Source: Vulcanimicrobiota bacterium (GTDB lineage Bacteria > Vulcanimicrobiota > Vulcanimicrobiia > Eremiobacterales > Eremiobacteraceae). From it: DNA of 5,711 nt. Made by a program: the position numbers and the translations under genes. Below, one piece after another: positions 1-5,479 of this stretch (positions are counted from its first letter, which is position 1; the number at the start of each line of letters is the position of its first letter). The stretch is from assembly GCA_019232725.1 (NCBI GenBank), contig JAFANK010000186.1:1-5711 (forward strand), given 5' to 3'. Below the pieces are notes generated by a model. The model worked only from the letters and a program-made list of their open reading frames with translations. It was not told the DNA's origin and ran no database searches.

Positions 1-585
1 CAAAGTCTATCGGCGTGGCTGTTACGGACACGAGTGCATACATAACGGAGCCCGCGCCTGGGTCCCAAGGCGTGGAGGTGATTGACGCATCAAGCCTGTC
101 GGTGATCGACACCATCCCAACAGGGCCGGGGAGCTTCCCGGAGCCGATCGTAGTCAAACGACACCGGCGATAAAGCCTATGTAGGATTTACTGTCGCTGA
201 TCCGATGGGGGGGTTCACATCAAACGTTGGGGTGATCGATACCCCTACCGACAGGATCGAAAATACTATCGTCTTCCCCATTGAGGCAACCCCCGTTTGG
301 ATGAGCTCAGTCCAAAGGGCAAATGTTTGTACGTGTCTCTAATAGGTGGCCCATTCGCATTCGAAAATATTGGCGTTATAGACACGGCTAAAAATTCCGT
401 GTCTGCAATATGGACGTTTGGCGGGCGCGCTAGCTTCCGCGGACTGGCCGTCAACAACAAAGGCACACTACTTTATGCCGCCGCGGACATTTTGCACAGT
501 GTGTATGTTATAGACACAGCTACTGGCAACTTAGTGACGACCATTTCGGTCCCCGGTGATCTGAACGGCCTCGTGCTGAGCCCCG
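1..585 (+). pseudogene. Decayed YVTN-type beta-propeller repeat protein (5' end outside the window)
   Basis: Read with two frame changes, this stretch gives one continuous repeat protein. Four blades are recognisable by V-x-V-I-D-(A/T) strands whose coding begins near 78, 232, 375 and 507, about 130-155 bases apart. They alternate with strands of the type (S)P-x-G-K-x-x-Y-V (GDKAYVG near 168, SPKGKCLYV near 309, NNKGTLLYA near 455). This matches YVTN/YncE-like beta-propellers, usually secreted or periplasmic; the substrate cannot be inferred. The frame moves by one base near 153-158 and back near 297-300. Each shift would be repaired by changing a short homopolymer (AAA to AA, GG to GGG), after which the repeat pattern is restored. 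No start codon or signal peptide is in the window. The propeller stops abruptly near 582, where recombinase-like sequence begins in frame. ATA and TTA/CTA codons look commoner here than in tig. The repeat family is well supported; pseudogene status rests on the frameshifts and the missing C-terminus. Confidence 0.72.
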
Positions 586-809
586 CAATCGCCAAACGCG
601 CAGGCTTAGGACCTAATGTGCACATCCACACGATGAGGCACAGTTTCGCTAGCTTAGCGTTGGCGCGAGGCGTGCCGATAACAACGCTCGCGGCGACTAT
701 GGGTCACGACACAAGCGTGCTTATGAAGGTCTATGGCCATGCTCTCCCTTCGGCGGAAGGTACTGCGGCTATGGCCTTGCAGCAAGCACTGGCAGGCGCG
801 TCAATCTGA
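297..809 (+). pseudogene. Chimeric ORF: propeller fragment joined to a tyrosine recombinase C-terminus
   Basis: This is an open frame of 170 codons if the TTG at 297 is taken as start. That TTG is only the first start-like codon after the upstream frame change and has no ribosome-binding site. Residues 1-96 are the last two propeller blades. From about residue 97 (base 585) the sequence becomes the C-terminal part of a phage-integrase-type tyrosine recombinase: KRAGL, then H111-T-M-R114-H, then a helix SFASLALARGVPITTLAATMGH with H137, and Y146 in KVYGHALP as the likely nucleophile (codon 732-734). These correspond to the family's box II H-x-x-R, the H/W position and the catalytic Tyr. The first catalytic Arg, the Lys and the core-binding domain are absent, so the protein could not recombine DNA. 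The stop is TGA at 807-809. The recombinase identity is strong. The fusion is most simply a deletion or insertion scar, not a designed two-domain protein. Confidence 0.75.
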
Positions 810-930
810 CCGTGAGAACTCATTTTGGCCGGTTTTGAACCCGTTCGTGATCACGGCGCAAAAAATGAACAATGTCAAGAGCAAGGGCCCTGGAACAAAC
901 CTTTACGACACAAGGCTTCAAATCAAATAG
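810..930. other. Gene-free spacer before tRNA-Lys
   Basis: I find no credible coding sequence in these 121 bases. They contain one perfect 10-base palindrome (CGTGATCACG, 846-855) and an A-run (860-865). The palindrome has no unpaired loop, so it is not a terminator; it could be an operator or chance. A TTGAAC at 835-840 resembles a -35 box, but no -10 element lies at a usual distance. The promoter for tRNA-Lys should be here but cannot be placed. Confidence 0.5.
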
Positions 931-1005
931 GCGTCGTTAGCTCAATGGTAGAGCAGCGGACTCTTAATCCGTTGGTTGTGGGTTCAAGTCCCTCACGACG
1001 CACCA
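931..1005 (+). tRNA. tRNA-Lys(CTT)
   Basis: The cloverleaf can be drawn by hand. The acceptor stem GCGTCGT (931-937) pairs perfectly with ACGACGC (995-1001), followed by discriminator A and an encoded CCA (1003-1005). The D arm is GCTC/GAGC. The anticodon stem GCGGA/TCCGT (956-960/968-972) encloses loop CTCTTAA with anticodon CTT at 963-965, reading AAG lysine codons. The T loop is TTCAAGT (983-989). The T stem GTGGG/CCCTC has one T-T mismatch (979 against 993), where a functional tRNA usually pairs. A recombinase remnant lies about 120 bases upstream, and the BON-like gene starts 34 bases downstream. Confidence 0.95.
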
Positions 1006-1026
1006 AAACCTCGACGCATCAGCGAT

Positions 1027-1034
1027 AGAAGGAG
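1027..1034 (+). promoter_or_regulatory. Strong ribosome-binding site of the BON-like gene
   Basis: AGAAGGAG ends five bases before the ATG at 1040. This near-consensus Shine-Dalgarno sequence fixes the start of the 1040-1492 gene and is the strongest such site in the left half of the window. Confidence 0.8.
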
Positions 1035-1039
1035 TAACC

Positions 1040-1492
1040 ATGACATCGCGACACACGTGGGGACTCCTCGCTGCCGCTGCCCTCGGTATCGTCGCGGGTT
1101 ATAGTTTTTCCCCCAAGCCAGCGCGACGCGAGCTCAATCGCCGCGCCGCCAAGAATCTCTCGACCCTCCAAGGTATTGCAGCGCGCGAAGGTGGACGCGC
1201 GGCGCGCGTCGTGACGGCAGCTGCAGGCGTTGCCGGCCGGGTCGCAAGCAACGTCGTCCGTCAAATCACCGGGCCACTTGCCGTTGCGCTCGATCCAACA
1301 CAAAAACTCAAAGACGCTATCGCGGCAGATCCTATTCTTTCCCAGCGTCCAATCTGGATCGACGCGCTCGGTGACACCATGTTGCTCCACGGCGTCGTGG
1401 AAAGCGACGAAGAGTGGCACTCGGCAGACCTCCTCGCGCGACTGGCTTCTCCCGACGGCTCAGTACGCAACCTTTTGCAAGTGAGGCACTAG
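1040..1492 (+). CDS. Small membrane-anchored protein with a BON-like C-terminal domain
   Basis: The product is 150 residues. Residues 7-24 (WGLLAAAALGIVAGYSFS) form a hydrophobic segment followed by a basic stretch (KPARRELNRRAAK). This suggests an N-terminal membrane anchor or uncleaved signal, with the remainder outside the cytoplasm. The middle (about 40-90) is Ala/Val/Arg-rich and probably helical. The last ~58 residues have the layout of a BON domain: LKDAIAADPIL, then strand PIWIDALGDTMLLHGVV, then SDEEWHSADLLARLA, then a final strand VRNLLQVRH. BON domains occur in OsmY-like and other envelope proteins and are thought to bind membrane lipid or partner proteins; no catalytic role is expected. 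The start is set by the AGAAGGAG site. The gene is 34 bases after tRNA-Lys and 15 bases before the next start, so the two proteins may be co-transcribed. That it is a gene is very likely; the domain call is from pattern recognition only. Confidence 0.82.
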   Translation: MTSRHTWGLLAAAALGIVAGYSFSPKPARRELNRRAAKNLSTLQGIAAREGGRAARVVTAAAGVAGRVASNVVRQITGPLAVALDPTQKLKDAIAADPILSQRPIWIDALGDTMLLHGVVESDEEWHSADLLARLASPDGSVRNLLQVRH

Positions 1493-1507
1493 TCTTCCCC
1501 TACCCTG

Positions 1508-2776
1508 ATGCGACGCGAGTTGACCTCCAATATCATCAGCGGGTTATTAGCCGTTGTTTGGATTTTGGGTGCTGCGCCCGCACCCGCTGATTCTCCCGCA
1601 CTCTATATTAGTGCCGGCTCCTCAAGCGGCCAGTTCAACGTCGAGTGCACGAGCTGAAAATGCTCTCTTGCATCCGACAACATTACGAACTCGATTCGCA
1701 CCCTCGACGGCAAACCGGTACCCTCAAGCGCGCATTTTGCTCTGGCGCAAGCCGCACATGTCGACAACGGTTTCACGATGACGCTCGAACGCGGCGATCT
1801 TCCTCGCGGAATGTTTCAAGTCGTAACCACAGTGAGCTCGTTGGGCTCTACGAACCGTCAGTTCTATATCCCGACGAACGCAACGCCAGCATCCGCCAAC
1901 GTCGGTCAACGCTTCATTGCGCTCCCTGACGCTCTCGGCGTCGGCACGGATCTTCAACACACCGCAGTCTGGGACGACGCGCAAAACGGATCACTATTCG
2001 CCGCACAACATTTCACATGGCTAGCCGACAGATCCTCACTTGTTATCACGAACCTCCACGGTGCTACCTACTCAATCCCGGTCGCCCAGGTCCTGACACA
2101 AGCTGATCTAATCCCCATCGTCGAGGACGAGAACGCCACAGCATTGCAAAACGCCTACTCGGGAAAGCTCGTCTGGCCGAGAGGAGGAGCTAGGCTGAGG
2201 TGCGGTTATGACCCCTACGGGAGTGCGTTCTACGAGGTAAGTCCGCGGTTACCGCTTCGCCTGCGAACCATTGTGCGGGCGTATCGTAACGCTGAGTTAA
2301 CCCTTGGATTCGATGGAGCGTTCGGTGACGCTACCTATGTCGCGATAGACCCGCTTATCATAACGTTCGAACTTACCCGGACGCCTGACATCTGGGGTTC
2401 CGGTTATTCCGACAGGCATCCGGCGCCGGGTTTGTCGGCCCACATCTGGGCCATCGAGAAATGCCGATTCTTATACTCCGTGAAAGCTGACGTTTGGGAT
2501 TTCATGCGTTCCTACAGCAGCGCGTCGGCTGCCTCACAGCACCCTGACTGGTCTGCCGCAACAATCCGTCTGATCAACGCAGGCAAAATCAGTCACGGGA
2601 TGACTCACGACATGGTTGCATGGAGCTTGGGATATCCGGCGGCGCTAGGCGATCGAAAGGAACTCAACCGCCTCAGCGTCTGGCGGTATCCGCACGCGCC
2701 GGGTTTCGAGGAAGCAACAGTTTACTTTAAGAACGGGAAAGTCATCAGCGTCAACATCGACTCAATAGTACGCTGA
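1508..2776 (+). pseudogene. Secreted protein with BamE/SmpA-like C-terminus, interrupted by TGA at codon 50
   Basis: A single frame runs from ATG 1508 to TGA 2774-2776 (422 codons), broken only by TGA at 1655-1657. Before the break is a textbook Sec signal peptide: MRRELTS, the hydrophobic run NIISGLLAVVWILGAA, and a likely cleavage site after APAPA (residue 27). The mature region continues to C47-T-S, then TGA, then K51-C52. After the break the frame stays open to the end. The middle (~90-350) is rich in beta-strand-like, Trp/Tyr-containing sequence that I do not recognise. Residues ~355-420 resemble the BamE/SmpA-type fold: I-x-x-GMT (364-366), LGYP (374-377), W392-R-Y, and VYFKNGKV near the end. 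That fold is usually found in outer-membrane or secreted proteins. No Shine-Dalgarno sequence is visible before 1508, and the gene lies 15 bases after the BON-like gene. The TGA may be a nonsense mutation, a sequencing error or recoding; the signal peptide in the same frame shows the coding region originally began here. Confidence 0.7.
1778..2776 (+). CDS. Uninterrupted downstream part of the secreted protein
   Basis: This is the part an automatic gene caller would probably report: 332 residues from the ATG at 1778. That ATG is unlikely to be the real start. No ribosome-binding site precedes it, the frame is open back to the TGA at 1655, and the product would lack a signal peptide although its domain type is normally exported. 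Numbered from here, the BamE/SmpA-like region spans about 265-330, with GMT at 274-276, LGYP at 284-287 and W302. Cysteines occur at 142 and 229. I cannot name a function for residues 1-260. Confidence 0.6.
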   Translation: MTLERGDLPRGMFQVVTTVSSLGSTNRQFYIPTNATPASANVGQRFIALPDALGVGTDLQHTAVWDDAQNGSLFAAQHFTWLADRSSLVITNLHGATYSIPVAQVLTQADLIPIVEDENATALQNAYSGKLVWPRGGARLRCGYDPYGSAFYEVSPRLPLRLRTIVRAYRNAELTLGFDGAFGDATYVAIDPLIITFELTRTPDIWGSGYSDRHPAPGLSAHIWAIEKCRFLYSVKADVWDFMRSYSSASAASQHPDWSAATIRLINAGKISHGMTHDMVAWSLGYPAALGDRKELNRLSVWRYPHAPGFEEATVYFKNGKVISVNIDSIVR

Positions 2777-2843
2777 ATTTTGTGGGATGACGCGGCGAAA
2801 AAGGCGAATATGCCGAGCGAAAGCGTCCGTGGCGAGCGCACGC

Positions 2844-2930
2844 GGGCATGTGGCGGAATTGGCAGACGCGCCGGACTTAGAATCCGGTGACCGAAAGGTC
2901 GTGTAGGTTCAAATCCTATCTTGCCCAGCA
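2844..2930 (+). tRNA. tRNA-Leu(TAG)
   Basis: This is a class II tRNA with a long variable arm. The acceptor GGGCATG (2844-2850) pairs with CTTGCCC (2920-2926) except for one T-T mismatch (2849 against 2921). The D arm contains GCG/CGC. The anticodon stem CCGGA/TCCGG (2871-2875/2883-2887) holds loop CTTAGAA with anticodon TAG at 2878-2880, reading CUN leucine codons. The variable arm GACC-GAAA-GGTC (2889-2900) is a perfect stem-loop, and the T arm is GTAGG-TTCAAAT-CCTAT. After discriminator A2927 the sequence is GCA instead of CCA, so the 3' end is probably trimmed and CCA added by the nucleotidyltransferase. Confidence 0.94.
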
Positions 2931-2945
2931 AAATTAGTGCTTATG

Positions 2946-2983
2946 CAGCGCGCCGTATATTCGCCCTTTACGGTGTGCTGTTT
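2946..2983 (+). terminator. Probable terminator after tRNA-Leu
   Basis: Bases 2946-2957 pair with 2969-2980 through 12 consecutive pairs around an 11-base loop, followed by TTT (2981-2983). Two of the pairs are G-U in the + strand RNA and would be A-C mismatches on the other strand, so the structure is specific to + strand transcription. It starts 15 bases after the tRNA. The short U run makes it weaker than a classic intrinsic terminator; an RNA-processing signal is the alternative. Confidence 0.6.
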
Positions 2984-2995
2984 CAAAATCAAGAT

Positions 2996-3027
2996 ATGTT
3001 GAGGAAGAACTAATGACTGCCGCCTGA
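2996..3027 (+). other. Shine-Dalgarno-led micro-ORFs and a GC hairpin
   Basis: A good ribosome-binding sequence GAGGAAG (3001-3007) sits five bases before ATG 3013, but that frame ends after four codons at TGA 3025-3027. An overlapping ATG at 2996 encodes only five residues and stops at TAA 3011-3013. The TGA falls in the loop of a perfect 6-bp hairpin, GCCGCC-TGAA-GGCGGC (3019-3034). Beyond the TGA the same frame stays open for about 68 codons, to near 3234. It may be the start of a broken gene, a short leader, or chance. Confidence 0.3.
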
Positions 3028-3144
3028 AGGCGGCTCGTTGGCTTTCGATTCGCGGACACTGGCGACCACAATAGAGAAGAAGATCGCCAAAAATACTGCC
3101 CCACCTGCGAGCAGGACGACGAGCATCAATTGGCTGTCGCTCAT
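3010..3144 (-). CDS. Possible small single-pass membrane protein (44 residues)
   Basis: Read on the - strand from ATG 3144, the product has a short polar start (MSDSQ), one strongly hydrophobic segment at about residues 6-28 (LMLVVLLAGGAVFLAIFFSI and on), and a charged, Pro/Gly-containing tail (RESKANEPPSGGSH). This is the usual shape of a small bitopic membrane protein with its tail on the cytoplasmic side. About two thirds of third codon positions are G or C, in keeping with a real gene. No Shine-Dalgarno sequence precedes ATG 3144. A GTG at 3171 in the same frame follows GGGGGA and could be the start instead, adding nine residues. The frame upstream of that runs through tRNA-Gly and is certainly not coding. 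The gene would be divergent from tRNA-Gly. A hydrophobic ORF opposite a hydrophilic one can also be an artefact, so I hold this loosely. Confidence 0.45.
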   Translation of the reverse strand: MSDSQLMLVVLLAGGAVFLAIFFSIVVASVRESKANEPPSGGSH

Positions 3145-3224
3145 GATCTGCGTTTTTCGGCTCGTTGCCACGCTTTCCCCCAGGAGAAAGAGGGTTCGCG
3201 CATAAGAAACGCCTCTCGTATCAC

Positions 3225-3299
3225 GCGGAAGTAGCTCAGTGGTAGAGCATCGCCTTGCCAAGGCGAGGGTCGCGAGTTCGAATCTCGTCTTCCGCTCCA
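3225..3299 (+). tRNA. tRNA-Gly(GCC)
   Basis: The acceptor GCGGAAG (3225-3231) pairs perfectly with CTTCCGC (3289-3295), followed by discriminator T and an encoded CCA (3297-3299). The D arm is GCTC/GAGC. The anticodon stem TCGCC/GGCGA (3250-3254/3262-3266) encloses TTGCCAA with anticodon GCC at 3257-3259, reading GGC and GGU. The T arm is GCGAG-TTCGAAT-CTCGT. All stems are intact, unlike the other two tRNAs in the window. The gene ends 166 bases before tig. Confidence 0.96.
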
Positions 3300-3465
3300 G
3301 CCTGCATCGGATCATGCCGAGCAGGACGCACCTGCTCCTCGATCGAGGTCATCCCGCGCGCATATGCACGCCGGCCTTGTCACGGACGCGTCACTCCCCA
3401 AAGGATAGGAAAAAATTTCAAACGAAGGCCGAGCGCCCGATGCGCATCATGTCTCCACCACGACC
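3300..3465 (+). promoter_or_regulatory. Structured leader between tRNA-Gly and tig
   Basis: This stretch holds no convincing gene. A perfect 7-bp hairpin, GAGCAGG-ACGCA-CCTGCTC (3319-3337), is followed directly by a perfect 12-base palindrome, CCTCGATCGAGG (3337-3348). Neither is followed by a U run, so they do not form a standard intrinsic terminator; processing of the tRNA 3' end or control of tig is possible. A purine-rich AAAGGATAGGAAAAAA (3400-3415) resembles a ribosome-binding site but has no ATG or GTG at the right distance. TTGTCA (3377-3382) resembles a -35 box without a matching -10. A ten-base-pair-scale promoter assignment is therefore not possible here. Confidence 0.45.
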
Positions 3466-4791
3466 GTGAACGCCACTGTTCGTAAGCTCGCGCCTACCGA
3501 GGTCGAGCTCGACATCGAAGTCTCTCCCAGCGATTTCGCCGTAGCCCAAGATCGCGCATATCGCAAGCTCGCCGGACGTTACAAGTTCCCCGGCTTTCGC
3601 ACCGGCCACGTGCCGCGCAAGATCTTCGAACAGCATGTCGGCAAAGAGAGCATCGAATCGCAAGCGCTTGAAGATCTCGTGCCCGAAGTATACGCAAAAG
3701 CGCTCAAAGAGCATCAGTTAGAACCGGTCGACCGCCCGCACATCGACCTCGACCGCTCCGATGCGGAGCGCGGCGTGCGCATCAAAGCAAAAGTTGCCGT
3801 GCGCCCGGAGATAGCCCTCGGACAGTACCGCGGCATCCCAGTGAAGCGTATGGCCATCGCCGTCACCGATGAAGAAGTGGACCATAGCATCCAAGCGCTG
3901 CGCAAACGCGCAGCGACGCTCGTGCCCGTGGAAGAGCGCGGCGTGCAAGACGGCGACACGGTCACTATCGATTACGTCGGCCGCATCAACGGTGAACCGT
4001 TCGAGGGCGGCACGGCGACGAACCACACGACTGAAGTCACGGCCGAACGCTTCGTCCCCGGCTTCGCCGAACAACTTCATGGCGCGCGACCCGGCGACCA
4101 CGTGCAAGTAAAGGTCACATTCCCACCCGATTATCGCGCCGCCGAGCTCGCCGCCAAGGATGCGGTCTTCGACGTGACCGTGCACGAGATCAAACATGCC
4201 GTGTTGCCGGAGCTCGACGACGAATTCGTCAAGCAAGTCTCCCAGCACGAGACCGTCGCCGCACTGCGTGATGACGTCCGTCGCCGACTCGAAGCCGTCG
4301 CACAAGCGCGGAGCAACGAAGATCAGCAGCGCCAGATCCTCGACGCGGTCGTCACCAACCACATGATCCCATTGCCCGATGTGCTCGTGGATCGCGAGAT
4401 CGATAGTCTCGTCGCGGACGCGCGCTCGTACATGCAACGCATCGGCCGCTCGTGGGATGAGTATCTCGCCGCCAAAAATGTCGACGAAGACGGATTGCGC
4501 GCTGAGTATCGTGAGGAAGCTGCTCGTCGCGTCAAGACAGCACTCCTGCTCGAAGAGATCGCAAAGCAGGAGAAGGTCGAGGTCACAACTGCCGAGGTCG
4601 AACAAGAACTCGACGATATGGCGAGGGCCTACGGCCAAACGCGAGAATCAGTGATCGAATTCGTGCGCAAGACGGGCGGCCTCGGGCCGATAATCGATAC
4701 AGTGAGCAGACGCAAGACGCTGGACCTGCTCGTCGCGAACGCAGAGATCACCGATGCAGAGGTCACGGCCGCCCAAATCGTCGCTCACTAA
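3466..4791 (+). CDS. tig: Trigger factor, ribosome-associated chaperone and prolyl isomerase
   Basis: Trigger factor binds ribosomal protein uL23 at the exit tunnel and shields nascent chains; it also has peptidyl-prolyl isomerase activity. The product is 441 residues, a normal length. The N-terminal ribosome-binding domain (1-~115) carries the signature GFRTGHVP at 43-50. The FKBP-like domain (~160-243) shows GDTVTIDYVGRINGEPFEGG, FVPGFAEQLHG and a closing FDVTVHEIK. The C-terminal chaperone domain begins at LPELDDEFVKQV (~248) and is mostly helical. The start is GTG 3466, chosen because MNATVRKL fits the family N-terminus. No Shine-Dalgarno sequence precedes it, and the GTG overlaps the TGA of a nine-residue frame beginning at ATG 3440, so translational coupling is possible. 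The frame is open back to 3409; a rare ATT at 3415 after AGGATAGGA is a remote alternative. The stop is TAA. clpP follows after 37 bases, a common gene order. Confidence 0.97.
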   Translation: MNATVRKLAPTEVELDIEVSPSDFAVAQDRAYRKLAGRYKFPGFRTGHVPRKIFEQHVGKESIESQALEDLVPEVYAKALKEHQLEPVDRPHIDLDRSDAERGVRIKAKVAVRPEIALGQYRGIPVKRMAIAVTDEEVDHSIQALRKRAATLVPVEERGVQDGDTVTIDYVGRINGEPFEGGTATNHTTEVTAERFVPGFAEQLHGARPGDHVQVKVTFPPDYRAAELAAKDAVFDVTVHEIKHAVLPELDDEFVKQVSQHETVAALRDDVRRRLEAVAQARSNEDQQRQILDAVVTNHMIPLPDVLVDREIDSLVADARSYMQRIGRSWDEYLAAKNVDEDGLRAEYREEAARRVKTALLLEEIAKQEKVEVTTAEVEQELDDMARAYGQTRESVIEFVRKTGGLGPIIDTVSRRKTLDLLVANAEITDAEVTAAQIVAH

Positions 4792-4817
4792 CACCCTTCA
4801 TCGCTCCCACCCGACAT

Positions 4818-4823
4818 AGAGGA
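4818..4823 (+). promoter_or_regulatory. Ribosome-binding site of clpP
   Basis: AGAGGA ends five bases before ATG 4829. It supports this start over the ATG six codons further in (Met7), which would remove part of the axial N-terminal loop region that contacts ClpX. Confidence 0.7.
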
Positions 4824-4828
4824 ACACA

Positions 4829-5449
4829 ATGGGACATTTGGTACCGATGGTCGTCGAGCAAACCGCCCGAGGCGAGCGAGCCTTCGACATTTTCTCACGC
4901 TTGCTGAAAGAGCGTATCGTGTTCGTCGGCGGCCCTATCGACGACAATCTGGCGAACCTCGTCATCGCGCAGCTTCTGTTCTTGGAAAAGGAAGATGCCG
5001 ATAAAGATATTGAGATGTACATCAATAGTCCCGGCGGCAGTGTGACGGCAGGCCTAGCCATATACGACACCATGCAATTGGTCAAACCAGATGTGGCGAC
5101 GTTCTGCGCGGGTCTGGCCGCGAGCGCGGCGTCGATCCTGCTCACCGGCGGAGCCAAGGGAAAGCGTTTTGCCCTCCCGTACTCGAAGATACTCATCCAC
5201 CAGCCGTGGGTCTCCCAGGTCGGCGGACAAGCAACCGATCTCGAGATCTACGCACGCGACCTGATCAACACGCGCAAGCTGCTGGCCAACATCTACGTGC
5301 AGACCACCGGCCAACCGTTCGAGCGTGTCGATCGCGACATGGACAGGGATTACCATCTGACCGCGCAAGAAGCGGTCGACTACGGGCTCGTCGATTCGGT
5401 CATCAGCAGGCAGTCGCGCGAACCAGGCGCACCGAAGTCAGCGAGCTAG
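4829..5449 (+). CDS. clpP: ATP-dependent Clp protease proteolytic subunit
   Basis: ClpP forms a double seven-subunit ring that degrades proteins unfolded and threaded in by ClpX or another Clp ATPase in the cytoplasm. The product is 206 residues, close to the family norm. The catalytic triad is visible: Ser99 in GLAASAAS, His124 in ILIHQP, and Asp174 in DRDYHLTAQEAVDYGLVD. The oxyanion strand INSPGGSVTAG lies at 66-75. The N-terminus LVPMVVEQTARGERAFDIFSRLLKERIVFV lacks the long propeptide of E. coli ClpP, so little processing is expected. The active-site neighbourhood reads AASAAS where most homologues have AASMGA or AASMAA, a mild substitution next to the nucleophile. The segment between His124 and GQATD is one residue longer than in E. 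coli. The stop is TAG. The gene sits 37 bases after tig and 38 before clpX, consistent with one operon. Confidence 0.98.
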   Translation: MGHLVPMVVEQTARGERAFDIFSRLLKERIVFVGGPIDDNLANLVIAQLLFLEKEDADKDIEMYINSPGGSVTAGLAIYDTMQLVKPDVATFCAGLAASAASILLTGGAKGKRFALPYSKILIHQPWVSQVGGQATDLEIYARDLINTRKLLANIYVQTTGQPFERVDRDMDRDYHLTAQEAVDYGLVDSVISRQSREPGAPKSAS

Positions 5450-5479
5450 GGAAGGGCATCGGCGGGCGCACGGGAGCAT

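Noticed and set aside
825..1028. A 67-codon + strand frame across the spacer and tRNA-Lys
   Set aside because: Its centre is the sense translation of tRNA-Lys (VSSMVEQRTLNPLVVGSSPS), so it is not a protein gene.
1655..1700. A selenocysteine insertion element after the TGA
   Set aside because: Only a four-pair stem (ATGC/GCAT) is visible directly downstream, too weak to support a bacterial SECIS. The idea is left only as a check.
2722..2931. A 69-codon - strand frame containing GFEPTRPFGHRILSP
   Set aside because: That peptide is the antisense translation of tRNA-Leu, a well-known false protein.
3145..3315. The N-terminal extension of the - strand membrane ORF (KTRFELATLALARR)
   Set aside because: It is antisense tRNA-Gly; only the part from 3144 (or 3171) down can be a gene.
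3377..3409. A sigma-70-type promoter before tig (TTGTCA and GATAGG)
   Set aside because: The -10 match is only three of six and the spacing is 21 bases, so I do not call it.
3718..4638. A 306-codon open frame on the - strand inside tig
   Set aside because: It lies wholly opposite an unmistakable tig gene. Long antisense frames are common in GC-rich coding DNA, and it shows no family features.
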